A stretch of 64,000 nucleotides of DNA, taken from Kwoniella bestiolae CBS 10118. Taxonomy: Eukaryota > Basidiomycota > Tremellomycetes > Tremellales > Cryptococcaceae. The stretch covers positions 1,426,001 to 1,490,000 of the forward strand of contig NC_089248.1 in the NCBI RefSeq assembly GCF_000512585.2. The letters are read 5' to 3'. Both the position numbers and the translations under genes were made by a program. Below, piece by piece: positions 1-11,674 of the stretch (positions are counted from its first letter, which is position 1; each line of letters opens with the position of its first letter). Under the pieces are notes generated by a model. The model did not search any database and was not told the origin of the DNA. It worked only from the letters and a program-made list of their open reading frames with translations.

Positions 1-645
1 ACCTACTGGTGAGACTGTCAGGAACAGGGCGGATATGGTAGTTGAGAGTGTGGGGTATCGGTCCGAACCGCTTTCAGGGGAGGAGAGGGGGGAGGGATGG
101 GTATTGCCGTTCGATGAGAAACGGGGTAGGGTGAGGAATGTTAGTGGACGGGTGGTCGATGAGCAGGGTGTGGTGGTATGTCCCATTCCTCCTTTCTTCT
201 TACCCAACTTCCACCGTATACTCAGTCCTCCCGCCATGTTCTGTATAGTTGTACCTCAGGATATCCCATTCTTACTGAGTATAGATATGCTAATTTGACA
301 TCACCTTTACAGGTCCCAGGGATATACGCCGCAGGATGGGCAGCTCGCGGTCCAGTAGGCGTAATAGCATCGACTATGCATGATGCCTACTCCCTCTCCG
401 ATCTACTCCTAGACGATCATTTTTCCTCACCAACATCTACCTCCGCAACGCCTCTGAATCCTAATCCGGAGGAGGGAATACCAGAAGCGTTGATACGTGC
501 TCAGCAGAGGGGAGGTATAGTAGTGGATCTCGAGGGGTGGAAGAGGATCGATGAGGCTGAGAAGCAGAGGGCAAAGGAATTGGGTAATGGGAAAGAGAGG
601 GAGAAGTTTAGGAGGGTTGAGGAGATGTTGGCTGTGTTACAGTGA
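1..645 (+). CDS. ARH1: Mitochondrial NADPH:adrenodoxin (ferredoxin) reductase, C-terminal part
   Basis: This is the 3' end of a gene that begins before the window; I read two exons, <1..175 and 313..645. The intron (176-312, GTATGT donor, TTACAG acceptor) keeps the frame. The decisive stretch follows the intron: VPGIYAAGWAARGPVGVIAS and then TMHDAY. It matches the conserved C-terminal FAD/NADP segment of FDXR/Arh1 (VPG-Y--GW---GP-GVIA-TM-DA). The family passes electrons from NADPH to mitochondrial ferredoxin for Fe-S cluster, heme A and sterol-type chemistry in the matrix. About 70 residues follow the motif and form a charged tail. The N-terminal FAD-binding half and the start codon lie outside. 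The gene converges on the next gene across about 300 nt. Confidence 0.85.
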
Positions 646-950
646 GAGTTCCCAAGCTGAAGCTGATGAATGAGTTTTTAACAATCGTATCGGATGGTTT
701 CGATGCTGATGTGGATGAAGGGGAGAACAGACGTCGGAAAACAGATACAGTAGAAGTCAAAGCATAGATTATAGTATTTTATAGACACATAGATACGAAC
801 ATAGCACAACTCTCAATCAAATCGTAACGACTTGTGTCGATTCTACCCCATAGAATGACCATACTATCTAGAGTCCAGAATCGAAATGACACACATCTAA
901 TTCATACAAAGTACTGAACATCTAAAGCTACAAGAAATATAAATACCCAA
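646..950. other. Convergent intergenic spacer
   Basis: This is AT-rich sequence between two stop codons that face each other. It should hold both 3' UTRs and poly(A) sites. I see no gene or repeat in it. Confidence 0.6.
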
Positions 951-1803
951 CTACCATCCGATAGCTCTACCTCTACCGCCAAACCCACCTCTTCCCACGG
1001 GTCCGGGTCCACCAACCAATCCACCTCGTCCTAAAGGCCCACCGCTCACAGCCATACCTATAGGTATCCCCCCACCTCTATGCAAAGCCCTATCGGCTCG
1101 TCGTTGAGCTCTGAGCTGTCTTTTCGCCAATCGGCGCTCGTACCTGTCTCTTCGACGGAGATCCCGATATTCGGATTTAGTCAAACCTTTCTTGTTGGAC
1201 TATGAAGAGGTATTACCATGAGTCAGCTTGCAATGCTACTTGAGGTCATGTAAACACGGTATACTCACATTCTCGTCATCGGAAGAAGAACTTGAACTTG
1301 AACCTGAACTTGAGCCTCGTCGTTGGGGAGTATATTCAGAGGGTCCAAATCCACCTGTATACCTTTCGTTGTTTGATGAGGAGGCTTCGATGGCATTTTG
1401 GTATGATGGTGGAGGGGCTTCGAATGGCTAATACATGGATCAGTCAGTCAGCATATGTGTGATTTCAGCTATACGAGCCTAGAGAGAGGACTTACATTCT
1501 CATTTGAATTCTTGGTATCATCATATTCTCTCGACTTCTTCTCGTCGGTATAACCCTGAGGAATCGTACGTCCATTTGAAGAGCTGGTGGAGGGACATGA
1601 AGGGTCATTTAGCTGGTTCGTGTCAAGGTATCAGCATCTTTCTTGAGCCTGATCATAAAGATATGGCTGCTCACCTCGAGTCGCCCAATATCTGGAGTAT
1701 CCTCATTCTCCTTCTGCTCCTTCTTCTGCTTCTGCTTCTTATCATAAGCTTTATAAGCCCTTACTCCGGCTTTGACTCCCGCTGAGACTAGTAGTAGTGC
1801 CAT
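951..1803 (-). CDS. Unknown small protein, tandem paralogue A (198 aa)
   Basis: The model has four exons, complement(951..1199, 1269..1427, 1496..1555, 1675..1803), all joined in phase 0. Function is unknown. The N-terminus MALLLVSAGVKAGVRAYKAY is followed by a Lys/Gln/Glu-rich helix. A proline-rich patch carries a PPxY motif (PPPSYQNAIE). A YTGGFG motif comes next, then a Ser/Asp/Glu run. An Arg-rich segment (YRDLRRRDRYERRLAKRQLR) precedes a Gly/Arg-rich tail ending RAIGW. The next gene on the same strand has the same exon plan and the same landmarks in the same order, so the two are a tandem duplication. The hydrophobic start may be a short membrane anchor or amphipathic helix. PPxY motifs usually bind WW domains such as Rsp5/NEDD4-type ligases; that link is inference. 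Acceptor choice for exon 2 was forced by phase. Confidence 0.7.
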
Positions 1804-2288
1804 GTTGATTTACGATTCTTTAAGTATTGGGATTGGTGCGATATTAACGTAGCTTGGTTTGATGTAGTGTGCAGTGTCTATGATCGAGGGACGATAACAC
1901 CTGACGAAAGTGAGAGATCATACCCCTTTATATATCTTACATCCCCTCCGTCTCCTATATTCTATCCTATCAATCGATACTCATATCGCTAGCGGTGAAC
2001 CGGGGCTATGCATATTAGTGTACGATTAGTTGATCCGCTGTGAGCGATTAATTCTATCAAATCTATAAATAGCATGTACACGCAGTAATCGCAATCATCT
2101 CGGTTCCCAAACCGCTTCGGGCATGTCCGAGCGTACAGTAGTGCAGTAGTGCGGTTTGACATGTCTACGTTGAGGCATTTCATTCCATACGTTCGTTCGT
2201 TCATACGTTCATTTTCAGTCATGCATCAAGGACTCGTAAACACGTACAATACACTATCTACCCGCTCGTGCTCTTGCTCGCTCGTAGT
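1804..2288. other. Intergenic, promoter of paralogue A
   Basis: This lies between two same-strand genes. It contains the upstream region of paralogue A and the 3' UTR of paralogue B. A short CGTTCGTTCGTTCATACGTT tract near 2190 is a simple imperfect repeat. I see no gene. Confidence 0.5.
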
Positions 2289-3138
2289 CTATCCAAGCAT
2301 CACCCCTTTCAGGACTTTTCCCCATACCTTCGCGCCATCACCTCCACCACCTCTTCCACCCCTCCCACCTCTTCCGCCTCCTCTACCTCTTCCGCTCGCT
2401 CCTGTGTGATTACCTTGACTATGACCATAATCATGGGCTTGGCCATTACCTTGAGATTTACCTTGACCATGAGCCTGAGCTTCATTTGCTCGTTTGAACT
2501 CTTTACGAGCCAACTTTTCTTGTTTCTTTAGTTCCTTGAGTTCGTCACTACTAAGACTGGGGAAACGTGCCTGTCCGTCCATCCATTCAATACCTCGGAT
2601 TAGCAATTTGATAATCATAAATCCCAGTCGATGAGCGGAAAGTTATGACTCACCCTGTCATCATCATTCACCGACGAGACCGACGAATCAGAGTCAGAGT
2701 CCGAACCAATCGATCGTCTTCCTTCAAAAGGCTTGAGATCAGGCGTGGACGCAGGTGAATGAGAAGTTCCGAATCCACCTTTGTAGGCCGTGTTCGAATG
2801 AGGCTCGTTTGATGGATGAGTAGTGTATGATGGCTATAGTTTGTACCAACACTGTGATTAGACTTCTTCGTAGGGATATGAAATTGGTAGGTTGAGTAGG
2901 ACTGACTGGTGCGTTGGGATGCTTTTTCGACTACAAGTCGTAGAGGGTATTAGCTTCTTTGTTTATTGGACTGTGGAGTGTAGAAGCTACTTGGAGACGA
3001 TGGATGTTTGGCTCAGATGGAGATGTACAACACACCCACCTTGAGTCTCTCCTCCTCTTCCTTACGCTCTTTCTCCTTCTTCGCCTCATGGGCTTTATAG
3101 CCCTTGACTCCCGCTCGAATACCTGCGGCGATCAACAT
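2289..3138 (-). CDS. Unknown small protein, tandem paralogue B (194 aa)
   Basis: The model has four exons, complement(2289..2570, 2654..2833, 2907..2930, 3040..3138), all in phase 0; exon 2 is only 24 nt. Function is unknown. It starts MLIAAGIRAGVKGYKAHEAK, clearly related to paralogue A (AGxRAGxKxYKA then Lys/Glu). It then has a PPSY motif formed across the exon 2/3 junction, a YKGGFG motif (YTGGFG in A) and a Ser/Asp-rich region. A Lys/Glu-rich helix follows (LKELKKQEKLARKEFKRA). The tail is a long run of Gly/Arg repeats (RGRGGGRGGRGG) ending LKGVMLG. The RGG-like tail suggests RNA contact or phase-separation behaviour, as in other RGG proteins, but no fold is recognised. The donor after exon 2 is GTCAGT, slightly off consensus but phase-consistent. 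Confidence 0.7.
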
Positions 3139-4067
3139 GCTTCGGGTTCAGATCAAATTTGTAGACTCAGTACTCGACACCGTCACTGAGGGTGGGAAGA
3201 TATTTGGTTTGTTGTACTATGTTCATTCAAATGACTATTTTCAATCGGATGCTCACAAGTGACCTCTCCAGGTGCTTTATATATCTTGCCTTCGCTCATA
3301 CAGAACACATCTGTAGATAGACAGCAGTCTTTGCTATGAAGCGAGCGCGAAGCGAAAGGAGTGTGTGTACTGCACCATACCCCCCATCTAGGCGATTTCG
3401 CTAGCAATACTGAACAAAGCGTAGTACAGGGGTATCACAATGATCCATGGTCCTGGGTGCTTCTAAAGCAGAGCTAGATACCCATCTCGCTTCCTGAAAT
3501 CTTGGAGTGGTGTGCACCATCCTTTGAGCATCGCCGATTGGCCGTCCTGGCCGAATGTCCATGAGTAGAGATGAGTGCAACATATCATATGGGACTTCAT
3601 ACCATCTTGATCAATCTACAATGAGGGCAATGACACGCGAAGACTTCTAACGAAATGATTAGGGAATCAATCGATCGCAAGCACCAGACCTGCACTATAC
3701 TCTTAATCTTATCATCCACCTCCACTTATCACACTCCGGTCCGATCTCTCACACCATCCTTTGCATCTTCACTCTCATGCTTGATGTGAAATTCCTGCTT
3801 ATGCTGATCTCCCAACTTGCACCAAGTCCCGTCACAGATCCTCCTCCACCTGTTGGTAGTGATTACATGTTGTCTAGAATCACACCTCGTCTCGTGACTT
3901 CCTATCTGGGACCTGACGGATCCGGCTTATCCGGCTCCGATTGCACCGAAATCAAGATGTTATACCGAAATCATCATGTATATATGAACACGCAGCATCT
4001 TCCTTGCAACTTGGTCAGTCACCCCCTAAGCGTTCCTTCAGACTAGGGAGCTATACGTAGGATCGAA
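3139..4067. other. Divergent intergenic region upstream of GH115
   Basis: About 930 nt lie between divergent starts (paralogue B minus, GH115 plus), so both promoters sit here. Near 3918-3940 there is a CGGATCCGG-CTTAT-CCGGCTCCG tract with closely spaced CGG/CCG triplets. That is the type of element bound by fungal Zn(II)2Cys6 activators, but no regulator is identified. The open frame at 3777-4046 has no family signature and was not called. Confidence 0.45.
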
Positions 4068-7000
4068 TTGATCACCATGTACTTGGTCAGACCCTCCATC
4101 CTAGTCGGAGTGGGAATATCCCTCCTGGGCCAGGTGCTAGCTCTAGGCGAAGAACGGGTGATCACCTTTCCTACCCTCGTCGATCTTCAAGATACACCTT
4201 ACAATCACTTATACGACAATAATCAAGTCACCTTCGATATCAAATCCAAGTCCACGGTCAAGACGCACGAGGAACTATTCGTACTCGCGTCAAAACCCCA
4301 TGGACACGCTACACCTTTATTACTAGATTCGAAAGATGATCAAGCCATCCATGTAGCTGCTCAGACCTTCGCTCACGATGTATACAAGATCACCGGTCAA
4401 CATCCCAAGCTTTACAATGATACGTTACCACATCATGTGGAACGAGCTTTGATTGTAGGAAGTGTATCTAGTGATTTGATCAAAGGGCTGAAAGAAGTAA
4501 AGAGAGATGAGTTGGAAGGAAAGTGGGAATCGTATGAAATCGGATGGGAGGAGGAACCCTTGAAAGGTGTTAAGGAGGGTTTGGTAATTACTGGATCCGA
4601 TAGAGTAAGTCTAGAGTTCCTCATACCATCTTCTCTTCTTTCTCTTGTCAGTTGACGACAAACGGTACAAACACGGATATACTGATATATCCTACGGGGA
4701 CTTAGCGAGGAACAATCTACGCCCTCTACACCCTCTCCGAGCAGATGGGCGTCTCCCCATGGTACTTCTGGACCGACACTCCCATCCGACCCAGAGATAT
4801 CCTGGCCTACTCCAAGACCAAAAGACTGTCTCACGGAGAACCGACAGTAAAGTATCGAGGTCTGTTCATTAATGACGAACATCCCGCAATGTGGGGTTGG
4901 GCCCAACAGCACTGGAATAGGAAACCTTGGGAGCCCGCTTTCCAGGTGGAGATGTATGAGAAGTGGTTTGAGATGCTTTTGAGGTTGAAGGCGAACTACC
5001 ATTGGCCTGCTAGTGAGTCGTTCTCATTCTCCTTCTTCCGCTCATTCCATCTCCTCTTATGTCGTCTTACCACACCCGCTATCATTTCAACCTTTGTGGT
5101 CTCTACCTGCCAATAAGATAGCCTGTAACGTATCGAGGATCATCTGCTGATACTTCTCACCCCTCAATCAAAGTGTGGGCAAGCATGTTCGACGTCGACG
5201 GACTCGACATCTCCAACGGCTTACCCAGTCCCGCTGCCCCGGGACCTAATCAGGTATTGGCGAACAAGATGGGAGTGGTGATGGGTACATCGCACCATGA
5301 ACCGATGTCTCGGAACAAGCCTGAATGGGATTCTTTCGGTGTCGGATCATGGGACTATAACGAGAATAGAGAGACATTGATTGATTTCTGGCGGTATGGC
5401 GCGGAGAGAGCTAAGGGGATGGAAACGCTCTTTACGATGGGGATGAGAGGTGATGGGGATGAACCCTTGAGTGGGGCTAGTAATGCTTTGGTACAGAGTG
5501 AGTCAGCCTTTCTCCCTTCTTCGATGTGTGATCGGTGTGGACGTGCAGTGGGAGGTATCCTGGTCTAGCTTGATGTTGATTTTGGTGACATTTAGATATC
5601 ACTCATGCGCAACAGGGGTTATTGAAGGAAGTCTACGGAGACGAGTTTGGAACGATCAGTCAGATGTGGTGTATGTACAAGGAGGTTGCTGGATACTACT
5701 TGAACGGGGTGAGTAGTAATGACTCAAACATCAATATCTATATTTTCGATATTACCATATTTACTTCGCTGACTGCCTTTATCCTACAAGCTTGAGGTCC
5801 CAGATGATGGTAAGCTGATCCAAGGTCTGGAAGCTTGATCGACCAGCTGACAGTTATTCTAGTCACTGTTCTTTTCGCCGATGACAACTATGGTAATCTC
5901 ATGTCTGTCCTCCCTCCCGACAAGCAAGATCACAAAGCCGGTGCAGGTATCTATTACCATGTCGACTGTGAGTTCTCTTCCCCCCACTGGCCCATAGGAA
6001 CCAAAATGCAATGACTGACCTTTCATTCACGTAGATGTCGGTTTCCCAAGAGACTACAAATGGATCAACACCATCAACCTCGCCAAAACATGGGAACAGA
6101 TGAACCACGCCCGATCATTCAATACCACTTCAATCTGGATCCTTAATGTCGGTTCCCTCAAACCACTCGAAATGCCTTCTGAGCATTTCCTGTCACTTGC
6201 ATACGATTCGGACGCATGGCCTAGGAATAGCGTTGGGAAGTTCCTCAGGGCTTGGGCGGAGAGGGAGTTTGGCGAGGAGGTGGCGGAGGAGACTGCTAGC
6301 ATTATGAGGACTTATTCTGTGAGCATCCGATCTATATATCGCACAGTGGAAGCAGGAATGGACTGAACTGATGGAGTTACTCATGCCTATACTCTATAGC
6401 TCTACGCTGGAAGAGCCAAGGCGGAACTTGTCAATGGTACTACATTCTCTCTGACCAATTATGAAGAGTAAGCATCCGTCTGGCTTTTATGTCTTGCTGG
6501 GTTATTGAATTAACAACACGATTCATTCACTCAGAGCCGAGAGAGTCCTAGCAGGATGGGACGACCTAGTCCACCGAGCGGACAAGATATATCATAAACT
6601 GGATAAAGCCACTAAGCCATCTTTCTTCCAACAAGTGTACATGCTATGCGCTGGTCAAGCGAATCTGAATAGATTGCATATTGCTGGTGAGTCAATAAAT
6701 ATCCCATTGCAGGGATTCACCTACCCCCATTCAAATGGTACATGTATCTGTCAAACAAAGGACTGATATCGAATGTATCTCGGTTTGTAGCTGGGCGGTC
6801 CCACCTGTACGCCTTCCAAGCTCGAACAGCCGCCAATACGTTTGCCAAGGAAGCTCTGGATGCGTTCTACAAGGACGCTAATCTGACGGAGACTTTCCAT
6901 TCGCTACTCAACAGAAAGTGGGATCAGTAAGTGTCCAGCTATTCTACATTCCTGAACATCATCTAACTTCCGAACTTACACAATCATTGATCTAACACTC

Positions 7001-8216
7001 ATGCCACCATATTTTCTCGCTTTTACTAATGGGTTTGTTTGTTATTACCCATCTTAGCATGTGGGACCAGACCCACATAAACTACTATGGACCCCTCGAG
7101 CCCATCCGAGATTCCCTCCCTCCCATCAAATTTGTAAATCCCTACCAACCATCTCGACCAGGTATACCCATCAAAGAACATGCCCTCCCAGGGTACGTAG
7201 CGTACCTTCGAGTCACCGTGGAAAACCTCATCGGAGCGTGGCCAGGAGATACAGGCAAGAACTGCGAGAGGAGCTACAAATGCCCCGACCCGACGCTGTT
7301 TGCCATGGACCCGTACGGTGCTAAGACGAGATGGATCGATATTGGTTCTGGCGGTCCGAAGAATACCAAGTTCACTGTGACGACCGACGAAGATTGGTTG
7401 ATTGTTAGTGAGAGGCATGGGAAGATCAAATGGGATGGTACGGAGGATGTCAGGGTGTACGTCTCGGTAGATTGGGATAGAATTTCTGCCTCCGGGAACG
7501 AAGAGGGGGTGTATAACACGGAAGGTCACGTCCTGATCAAGGGAGATGATCTGACTAACGTCACTATTACCGTTCCCATCAATCTACCCACCCCTCCTCC
7601 CAAGGAATTTGAAGGTCATGTAGAAGGAGATGGGTACGTGGTTATTGAGGCTTCTCATTTCACGCGATCGGAAGGGAAAGATGGGTATATTTTTGAGGAG
7701 GTAGAAGGGTACGGAAGGACTTTGAGCGGGATGGAGATGTTACCGTCCACCATTCAGAACTTTACGTTGGGTCAAGGACCAGTATTGGAATACGATTTCT
7801 GGGCTCACGGCATTACCGCCGACGAGGTTGAAGTGACTCTCCACCTGGGCCCGACAAATAACTTCATAGTGAACAAGGAGCTCTCCCTCGGCCTTCAACT
7901 AGATTCTCCCGAAGCACAGGAAATCCACCCAATTCCTACAATGTTATTACAGGATAATCCCCAAGAGGAAGATTTCAAGCGGTCTGCCGTCGGGGCCGTA
8001 CCGCGAGATTGGGAGAATGCCGTATCCTCCGAAAATAGGAATGTTACTGTCAAATTTGAAGTGAATAACGAAGAGTGGAAGAAGGGGGGGAGACACACGT
8101 TGAAGATTTTCGGGATGACTACTGGTTTGGTGGTTGAGAGAATTCAGATTGATTTTGGAGGGATTAGGGAGAGGGGGTATAGTTATCTTGGACCGCCTGA
8201 GAGTTATAGGATGTAA
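4068..8216 (+). CDS. Glycoside hydrolase family 115 protein (xylan alpha-1,2-glucuronidase type), secreted
   Basis: The model has eleven exons: 4068..4604, 4706..5012, 5174..5497, 5596..5708, 5791..5809, 5863..5967, 6035..6318, 6400..6467, 6535..6686, 6791..6926 and 7058..8216. All phases close, giving 1,067 aa (1,064 from the ATG at 4077), close to the usual GH115 size. A signal peptide (LVGVGISLLGQVLALG) opens the protein. GH115 landmarks appear in order: YTLSEQMGVSPWYFWTD, NDEHPAMWGW, MGTSHHEPM, QMWCMYKEV, VLFADDNYG, DYKWINT and MWDQTH. A C-terminal beta-rich domain (VVIEASHFTR region) matches the GH115 C-terminal module. The family removes (4-O-methyl-)glucuronic acid from glucuronoxylan. 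Exon 5 is only 19 nt. No other xylan-degrading gene is visible beside it. The enzyme family is certain; the exact substrate is inferred. Confidence 0.93.
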
Positions 8217-8596
8217 ATCTGGGGAGAAGGGACGGAGAAAGGAAAGGAGAGTAATATCTGATACATTCTTAATTATGCTCTTAGTCTGTAGTTAATTTAT
8301 CATTAGTAGTAGTAGCAATCGGTCAATAATTGATAAAGAAATAGTGATAATGCAGTATGTTGAAATCGGTCATCCTCTAGTTGACAATTGATCGCGTGCC
8401 ATTTAGCAAGGTGTACGCCTGATTAGCACTCGAGGCATATGGTGCAATTCAGATTCATGCAAATGCATTGGACTGGTCCTGCAAACGGTAAGAATGGAGT
8501 CAGCACGCTATTCCGCCGATCATTGGTCGACCAATGAAAATTGTGGAATGTCGGTTAAGATGGACTCACAAGCTACAACGCTGTTATTTTGTAAGA
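8217..8596. other. Convergent intergenic spacer
   Basis: This spacer holds the 3' UTRs of GH115 and SRP14. It is AT-rich with scattered AATAAT/AATTGATAAA-type sequence that could serve as poly(A) signals. No gene is seen. Confidence 0.5.
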
Positions 8597-9583
8597 TTAT
8601 GTCTCCCCACTGGTCTTCTGCGTCTCTATCCTCTCTCGTTCGGCTTCTTTCTTCTTTTGAGCTTTGATTTTTCGTTGCTGCATGGAACCATTCAGATATC
8701 AGTACGTGGCCCGGTGAATGAAAGCGGATAGACGATACACGAGACTGAGAAGACTTGAGAGGAGGATAGATGTAGGGCATCTCCTGCATCGACCTTTGAC
8801 AGATCTTCCGTACGGGTGATTGCTTCTCCTCTGGTCCAGATCACAACCCTCCTCAACATACATCACCTCCCGACAAACCGTCCACCGCTCAATGATTGGC
8901 AATGACAACACTCACCCTTTGTCTCCTCCCTTTGCCCCTCTTACCTCCCTCCCCAACTACTACATCCACATAAGCCTCCCTTCGTTTCTTCGCTAGGGAC
9001 TCTGCACGCAACTTCTCCTTCTTCTTATCTCGTTTACGCATGAGTGGGGCAAATGAGGACTTCAGGAGGGCTCCGTAGGTTGAATGGAATGTTGAGAGGG
9101 AGGATGCTGGGATCTGAGGTGGACATATAGATGGATTAGTTGACTACCCGTTCATGAGCGTGGGCAGTCCAGTAGTTCCTTGAGATGGCATGAGTCCAGT
9201 TAGAGGACTCAGCAGCAATAAAGATGAACCCACCTTTGCTGAAAACTTGTTATCCCCTTGCGTGCATCTTATCAACACCTCATACTCTGGTCCAGAACCA
9301 TCTTCATTCTCTTCTCCCATCGTCACATCCCCATCTGTCGAGTGAGTCACTGTTCTCATTGAGCTTTGGTCAGCTTCTCTTTGATACATCGCCGACGAGC
9401 ATAGTACAGACAGCTGGACGTACATCGCTTATGAGTCAACCAGACTGAGCTGGACGAAGAGGGATCGGAGAAGCATCCTTCGAGCTTCGTCAAGAACTGA
9501 TAGAAGTATGATGTAAGCTATCCTCTAACCAAGGTCTTTGGTAATAAGCTTACCTCTTCCGGAGATATCAGTTGCTGGGGCAT
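8597..9583 (-). CDS. SRP14: Signal recognition particle subunit SRP14
   Basis: The model has five exons, complement(8597..8677, 8916..9113, 9234..9349, 9424..9496, 9554..9583), giving 165 aa. The order matches SRP14: an N-terminal helix with FLTKLEGCF; the SSSVWLTHKR strand (typically GSVY/FLTLKR); an acidic insert before EVLIRCTQGDNKFSA, equivalent to the family's LLRATDGKKKIST; then the helix STFHSTYGALLKSSFAPLM. A long basic tail (RKRDKKKEKLR and more) follows, as in fungal SRP14. SRP14 forms the Alu-domain part of the cytosolic SRP and slows elongation while the ribosome docks at the ER. Intron 4 (8678-8915, 238 nt) is longer than its neighbours. The gene is divergent from the aldo-keto reductase, with about 240 nt between the starts. 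Confidence 0.85.
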
Positions 9584-9824
9584 CTTGGGTTTTGTGTTTG
9601 ATGTGAATATTGGAAGAAATGTAAAGAATGGGTCAAGTTGTAAAAGAGGTTACAGAGGGTTTGTTTTCTGGTCGTCTGTCCCATTTCATGCTCTGAGGTT
9701 GCGTTACGTAACACTCCAACTAATTCAGGGGCTCCGTTCCATACATTCGCCTTGCTCCATCTCCCATCTTTCCAGTAAAGTTGGAGAGATCGACGTTGCT
9801 TGTTATAACTTTACCATACCGTCT
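9584..9824. promoter_or_regulatory. Shared divergent promoter, SRP14 / aldo-keto reductase
   Basis: Only about 240 nt separate the two start codons, so both genes must be expressed from this interval. No specific element can be named by eye. Confidence 0.45.
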
Positions 9825-11470
9825 ATGCTTAGGAACCTCAACATACAAAGAGTATCAGCACAGATCAGAAGATTCAGTACCAGAATGCCAGCTCCAGCTC
9901 CTGTTAAAACATTGGACGGTCGTCTCAAGGTATGTCCTCCTTCGCTTCTCCTTCTCTTTCGAGAGTCTTATTTCTTTGGGGACTCGGTGTTGTGCTGACG
10001 ATTACGATAGATGAGAGACGGTAACTCCATCCCTCAATTCGGTCTAGGGTAAGCAGCTGAGCCGTGACAGTATCCGAAGGCCCTCGTAGCTGACCTGCTA
10101 TCCGCAGAGTGTACGAGATGAACGATCAAGAGGCTTATGACAGTACGAGAGCTGCTTTGGATGCAGGGTATAAGCATGTTGATACTGCCGAGTGGTGAGT
10201 GTGGGAACCAGCTGTCAAGACTGCAGGTGGCATGAATCAGAGTAACTAGCTGATGATATCCATCATCAAGGTACGAGAATGAAGAACCCTGTGGAAGAGC
10301 TATCAACGAGTGGTGCAGTGAGTTCAGTTTCTCGCTCGATCATTACCGCACAATAAGGGGAGAAGCAAGGTCTACCATCTTGCATAGTCTCTGATCTCGT
10401 CGGGTATCGCTCCGACCACCATTGAAGGTCATACTGATCGTCTGAAAACATATAGAGGATAACAACACCCCCCGATCAGAGATCTTCCTAACCTCCAAAT
10501 TAATGCACAACAAAACCTACGACCAAGCCTCAGCGGATATCCGAAAATCACTCAAGCGAGCTCAAGTAGACTCCTTCGACCTGTACCTCATGCACTCTCC
10601 TATCGGTGGGCCGGAGATCAGGAAAAACATCTGGAAAGCTTTGGTAGATGCTAAGAAGGAGGGTCTGTTGAAATCTATTGGTGTGAGTCTGTTGGTCCTA
10701 TCTTCATATGTGTGACCTATTACATGAGCGCTGATATGATCGTATACCGACATGTTGGTCGTTTACTATAGGTTTCGAACTTCGGTAAAAAGCACATCCA
10801 AGAGATGATCGATCAAGGAGTCGAATTACCCGTGGTCAACCAAATAGATTTGCACCCATTTATGAGACATCCTGAGATTGTTGAGATCTGCGAGCAAAAT
10901 GATATTATCCTTGAGGTGGGTTCTTACCTCTTGAATCTCACATTGCGCTACTGTCGCACGATCGAGTGATCGGCGGCGGTAGATGATCATTCTCAAGCTT
11001 CTCAAAGGGAGCTGTAGCTAATCGTATCCTTCTAGGCCTGGGGACCCCTAGCACGAGCAATGCGATTCGATCACCCCTCTATCCAGAAGATCTCAAAAGC
11101 AAAGGGACGAGATGTCGGTCAGATCTTCTTGAGATGGGGACTACAACATGTAAGATAGTCCCGTCATCTTGTTCGTCTGCCTGGGATCTCGAGAACCGAG
11201 ACCATGGTAGACGCGAAATTCATTGCTGATCATATTTTATTCGAACTTAGGGTTTCATCATCATCCCCAAATCAGTTTCACCTAAACGTATCGTCTCAAA
11301 CTCGCAGATCTTTGATTTCGAACTGAACGCAGAGGAGATGAAAGAGGTGAGTCAGCTTTGTAAGGCTCATGCTCGAATGCACAGCTGATTTGGCTTGTTT
11401 GTTTCTCTCATAGCTTGACGGTCTCGATGAGTACCTCGTGACTGACTGGGATGTTGTGGATGTCGAGTAA
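9825..11470 (+). CDS. Aldo-keto reductase, NAD(P)H-dependent
   Basis: The model has nine exons: 9825..9929, 10011..10048, 10108..10194, 10271..10317, 10456..10682, 10772..10915, 11036..11149, 11251..11346 and 11414..11470. The product is 304 aa, a normal length for the family. The catalytic tetrad is readable: Asp73 and Tyr78 in HVDTAEWYENEE, Lys107 in IFLTSKLM, and His139 in LYLMHSP. Further signatures are IGVSNFGKKH, PVVNQIDLHPF and IIIPKSVSPKRI (the cofactor phosphate-binding loop). The fold is a TIM barrel reducing aldehydes and ketones; the substrate cannot be read off. The first 20 residues are basic and free of acidic residues (MLRNLNIQRVSAQIRRFSTR), like a mitochondrial presequence. 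An in-frame Met at 9885 starts the catalytic part, so two forms are possible. The gene is convergent with the dehydrogenase downstream. Confidence 0.92.
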
Positions 11471-11674
11471 GATCCTTGTTTGCGGATGATAGAACTGTCA
11501 ATTGCATTTGAAAATGTGTATATGCATTTTGTCGATCTCGGATCCATGCCAAACTCGTCCGTCCTTCTGATAAGAGGCTTCCAAATTCTCAGTTCTCTCT
11601 TGCGAAACGTACTTTTCATCTCAAGATTAAATGTTGCACTACTCAGATTGTACCCTTCAATCTGCATACCCATA

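Noticed and set aside
3777..4046. 89-codon open frame before GH115
   Set aside because: It sits in the likely GH115 leader/promoter, has no family features and does not splice in frame into GH115.
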